From the NCBI RefSeq assembly GCF_000003815.2, contig NC_049985.1, positions 8,333,402 to 8,354,813 of the forward strand: a stretch of 21,412 bases of DNA. The letters are read 5' to 3'. The stretch is from Branchiostoma floridae. Lineage: Eukaryota; Chordata; Leptocardii; Amphioxiformes; Branchiostomatidae. The position numbers and the translations under genes were made by a program. Position 1 is the stretch's first letter. Each line of letters starts with the position of its first letter. The notes beneath the pieces are model-generated. The model made no database searches. It was not told where the DNA came from and was given only the letters and a program-made list of their open reading frames with translations. Positions 19,601 through 21,412 of this stretch are shown here, piece by piece.

Positions 19601-20926
19601 AACTTTTTGGTGGTATTTGTCACCTACAATGTATCTGTCAAAACCTTTTTATTCTCGCAGTGAAGTTGCAGACTTTTTGTCTTCCTCCCTCCTATAGCTG
19701 AAGTGCTTACTGTATGATGTATCCCTTGTGCAAGGCACATAAACACCTTCCCATGTAAAATTTGCAGGTGTAAGTTTGGTTCTTACCTGACTCCTCAGGT
19801 GTGCCTGGTTGTGTCTCAGCAGGTGAGGGTGGAGGGACGACCAGAGCCACGGTCAGAGGTCTGGACATCTCCATAGTAACCTCAGTCTCCTCCTCATTGG
19901 TCAGCTGAGCAGGACATGGAAAGAGATAACTGTCATTTCCAGATGGTCTTTCAACATCATTTCATCTCAGACAAGTAAATCCAGACATCATCAATAATGA
20001 CTCTGTATCTATGAAATTATGACATTCCTTTCTTGGGTTCAAAACTCCTCCTGTAGTTCCAGAACGAGTTACTAGAGGGCCCAATTTTACTGACATCAAA
20101 AGCTATATGCAACCAACAAATCAAAACCATGGCACGTCCAGGACAAAGACACAGAAACAGAAAGTGGCACTGTCCTCGTACTAAGGCCCAAAGACAATAA
20201 TGACCTCCATCTTCCCAATACCTACCAACTTACGAAACCAAATTTCATTAACCGTTATCATGCAGTAATCCATCCATATTATACTTATAGCTTATTATGT
20301 TATGCTGGTATATTTATGCAAAAAACTGAGACACACACGCACAAAAATTCACCCAAACCTCCACTCACAGAGGTAACAGACACATGATAATGTAGAAGTA
20401 TGTTTTAAACACGGTTCATGAGACTTTGTCCTGATTACATCATGCTTTCTCGTTCAAAACATACAGTAACATGATGACGCAATAAGTTATCATTTGTTGT
20501 TATATGTTCACCGAGTTACGGCACAGTGAATAGTCATTAATAGTGAATAATAATTTCTTCCAGTCTATAAAAAAAATTACAGTGTCATCAAAAAGATTTT
20601 CACACATGACCAATTTCGTATATTTCTTGACCCTTTCCATTGTCACGAATCGCACTCGAATTTGCGTTAAGGTCATTATCTATGGAAACGCGCCACCATC
20701 ATCAAACAGATCTAGAGCTAGAGTAATAAAAATAGTTAACTGTTACACTTAGAACAATAGGAAACATGCACATTTTGACTGATGTATAAATATGGTACAT
20801 AAACATCTGTCAAAAATATCACCTGATTTAAATTCCCTTCACAAAGTCCAACTGACCGAACAAACCTCGATACTTATAATGTATCCAAAACAGACTCACC
20901 GGTTGATACCTGGTTCCCCTGTCCAT
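16590..20926 (-). CDS. ndfip: Ndfip (Nedd4-family-interacting protein), complete, 7 coding exons, 216 aa
   Basis: Joining 20900-20926, 19787-19904, 19344-19453, 18315-18420, 17763-17887, 17513-17579 and 16590-16687 gives one open frame of 216 codons plus TGA, with GT/AG at every intron and compatible phases. The family's human members are of similar size (NDFIP1 about 221 aa). Seen in order: RYQP-LTNEEE near the N terminus; PPPY at 63-66 and LPTY at 73-76, the WW-domain ligands for HECT ligases; then three hydrophobic segments at roughly 113-136, 143-161 and 175-195, containing AFLFNWIGF, SSAAGRLGALSGFGLSL and WLWW, and a basic YVRVRRQ tail. Ndfip proteins sit in Golgi/endosomal membranes with the N terminus in the cytosol, where they recruit and activate Nedd4/Itch-type ubiquitin ligases and act as adaptors for their substrates. 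Oddity: only two PY-type motifs are present, where vertebrate NDFIP1 has three. The start ATG follows an in-frame TGA 14 codons upstream, so it is the first possible start. Confidence 0.95.
16688..17512 (-). other. Ndfip intron 6, with repeat copy D
   Basis: Intron of 825 bases. At 17111-17283 is a diverged member of the microsatellite-tailed family: CAATCCATCCAGGCATTCGC, GAGTTATCGTAGTCC, an ACAAAA/ACGA-type tract, and a terminal hairpin AAGAGA(17269-17274)/TCTCTT(17278-17283). Confidence 0.6.
17513..17579 (-). CDS. ndfip: Ndfip exon 6
   Basis: 67 bases: acceptor TTTTCCAG|CAC, donor TTGG|GTGAGT, ending in phase 1. Encodes HSQCCTDIVDSQTWLWWILI. It has the same length to WLWW as human NDFIP1 (14 residues after ILIV/ILIF), although the loop itself has diverged; this confirms the junction. 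Confidence 0.92.
17763..17887 (-). CDS. ndfip: Ndfip exon 5, core membrane domain
   Basis: 125 bases: acceptor TTGCCAG|TTGCG, donor AAG|GTATGG, phase 0. Encodes AFLFNWIGF, SSAAGR and SGFGLSLVKWILIF, the most conserved block of the family. Confidence 0.95.
17888..18314 (-). other. Ndfip intron 4, with inverted minisatellite unit
   Basis: At 18029-18126 the minus strand reads AGGTGATCACTGTAAACAGG..., AAAGTGGTCACATTGG and CCAGGTGGTCTTAATG, the same unit as the array at 14797 in opposite orientation. Confidence 0.6.
18315..18420 (-). CDS. ndfip: Ndfip exon 4
   Basis: 106 bases: acceptor GTTTGCAG|AAT, donor TGTCT|GTAAGT, ending in phase 1. Encodes a Ser/Asp-rich linker (LSSDDESISS), then GNDSIFFLSFV, the start of the first membrane segment. 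Confidence 0.92.
18421..19343 (-). other. Ndfip intron 3, AT-rich tract and GC palindrome
   Basis: Contains TA-rich alternating sequence at about 18800-18845 and 19020-19155, and an isolated GAGCGGCCGCTC palindrome at 18634-18645. No extra exon is needed to keep the frame. Confidence 0.6.
19344..19453 (-). CDS. ndfip: Ndfip exon 3, PY motifs
   Basis: 110 bases: acceptor CTTCCAG|AC, donor AGT|GTGAGT, phase 0. Encodes QPAPPPYSEV and AAKLPTYEEATKI, the two Nedd4-binding motifs, only 6 residues apart. The central PPxY-bearing segment of vertebrate NDFIP1 is absent, and no intron lies between the two motifs here that could hide it. Confidence 0.93.
19787..19904 (-). CDS. ndfip: Ndfip exon 2
   Basis: 118 bases: acceptor ..GCTCAG|CTG, donor TCAG|GTAAGA, ending in phase 1. 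Encodes an acidic then proline-rich segment (LTNEEETEV..., VVPPPSPAE...), residues 10-48, with no PPxY. Confidence 0.9.
19905..20899 (-). other. Ndfip intron 1, with weak repeat copy E
   Basis: At about 20049-20350 the order TAGTTCCAG, GACCTCCATCTTCC, CCAAATTTCATTAACC, TAATCCATCCAT and an ACACACACGCAC tract suggests a strongly diverged member of the same family. The rest is AT-rich without features. Confidence 0.4.
20900..20926 (-). CDS. ndfip: Ndfip exon 1 coding part (9 codons)
   Basis: Encodes MDRGTRYQP and ends at a consensus donor CCG|GTGAGT, phase 0. GTRYQP-LTNEEE across the junction matches the human NDFIP1 GSRYQQLQNEEE stretch, which supports this very short exon. An in-frame TGA lies just upstream. 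Confidence 0.85.
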
Positions 20927-21135
20927 GGAAGAGTAGTGCTGGAGCTCCTGAGTAAACAAAGCTCAGAGTTCCTAGGTAAACAAGACAACAATCGGCAGAT
21001 TCCGCCCAACTCCCAGACAACAAGATGGCCGACAATTCACACAGTAACCTTCGACCTTCAGGTCTTCCTGCGCATTGCGACACAACGTAGCTGATTGGTC
21101 TATTTTTACGCAATAGCTCCTAATGTAACCAATAA
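20927..21135 (-). promoter_or_regulatory. Ndfip promoter / 5'UTR region
   Basis: Immediately upstream of the start codon on the minus strand: a GC box (CCGCCC, 21002-21007), a YY1-type AAGATGGCCGAC (21022-21033), and CCAAT boxes in both orientations (21094-21098 and 21129-21133). No TATA box at a suitable place. This is the layout of a broadly expressed TATA-less promoter; the transcription start is not fixed. Confidence 0.5.
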
Positions 21136-21412
21136 GACACAATTTGACAGAGCACTACTCTTCAAGCAGATGTTAGGCTCGGACGTAGCTTTGGACGTCT
21201 AGGGGGTAGATGTTGGGGGCTTTGGATGCATGTGCACTCTGTTTAAGCCTTAGCTTTCGACGTCTTTTATGGCGTTTCTTTTTTGGCATTTCTGTCATTT
21301 TGCCTTGTCACAAAAATAACTGTCATTTAGCACGATTAAAAAGACAAAAGTAACTTTTCTTAGTATGTCCTGATTTCCATACCAGTAGTTAACAAATTAT
21401 TACATTGGTCAT
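21136..21412. other. Upstream of Ndfip, no gene seen
   Basis: Contains CTCTTCAAGCAGATGTT (21158-21174), related to words at 4344 and 12821, and AGCACTACTCTTC (21151-21163), inverted relative to Ndfip exon 1. Confidence 0.45.

Noticed and set aside
21024-21092. Short plus-strand frame starting AAGATGG near the Ndfip promoter, as a divergent gene start
   Set aside because: Only about 21 codons before a stop; AAGATGGCCGAC is better read as a YY1-type promoter motif.
20792-21094. 100-codon plus-strand open frame opposite Ndfip exon 1 and promoter
   Set aside because: Antisense shadow of the exon and 5'UTR, without domain or splice support.

Overview
This is animal genomic DNA, most likely from an amphioxus (Branchiostoma). 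The evidence is a spliced gene with canonical GT/AG introns, long non-coding stretches, an assembly gap in a CA microsatellite, and several dispersed repeat types that I associate with cephalochordate genomes. The species call is an inference. Nothing prokaryotic is visible.

Only two protein-coding genes can be supported. At the left edge (1-327, + strand) is the 3' end of a Sprouty gene, the last 108 codons of its cysteine-rich SPR domain. At the right (16590-20926, - strand) is a complete Ndfip (Nedd4-family-interacting protein) gene. I reconstructed seven coding exons that join in frame to 216 aa, with a PPPY and an LPTY motif and three membrane segments. Its promoter lies around 20927-21135 and its 3'UTR probably ends near 15150. 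The two genes are convergent, with about 16.3 kb between their stop codons.

The 16 kb between them shows no convincing coding exon. It holds the probable Sprouty 3'UTR, then a mosaic of dispersed repeats: TA-flanked MITE-like elements (about 2032-2238, 6984-7158, and fragments near 5110 and 8390-8560); two tRNA-derived SINE fragments (about 9811-9890 and 13661-13735); a family of roughly 150-220 bp elements ending in a microsatellite and a hairpin (12138, 13078, 14032, plus one or two in Ndfip introns); a 57-bp minisatellite (14797-15045, with relatives at 7945 and inside an Ndfip intron); a 50-bp fold-back insertion at 9626; and an assembly gap (12290-12665). A palindromic CACGTG element at 11699-11710 is the clearest single regulatory-type motif.

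The two genes have related contexts in regulation: Sprouty restrains receptor tyrosine kinase/Ras-MAPK signalling, and Ndfip recruits and activates HECT ubiquitin ligases on endosomal and Golgi membranes. The most interesting point is the arrangement. In human, NDFIP1-SPRY4 (5q31) and NDFIP2-SPRY2 (13q31) are also neighbouring convergent pairs, so this window looks like the single, unduplicated ancestral chordate version. I see no new enzymatic, defence or mobile system.
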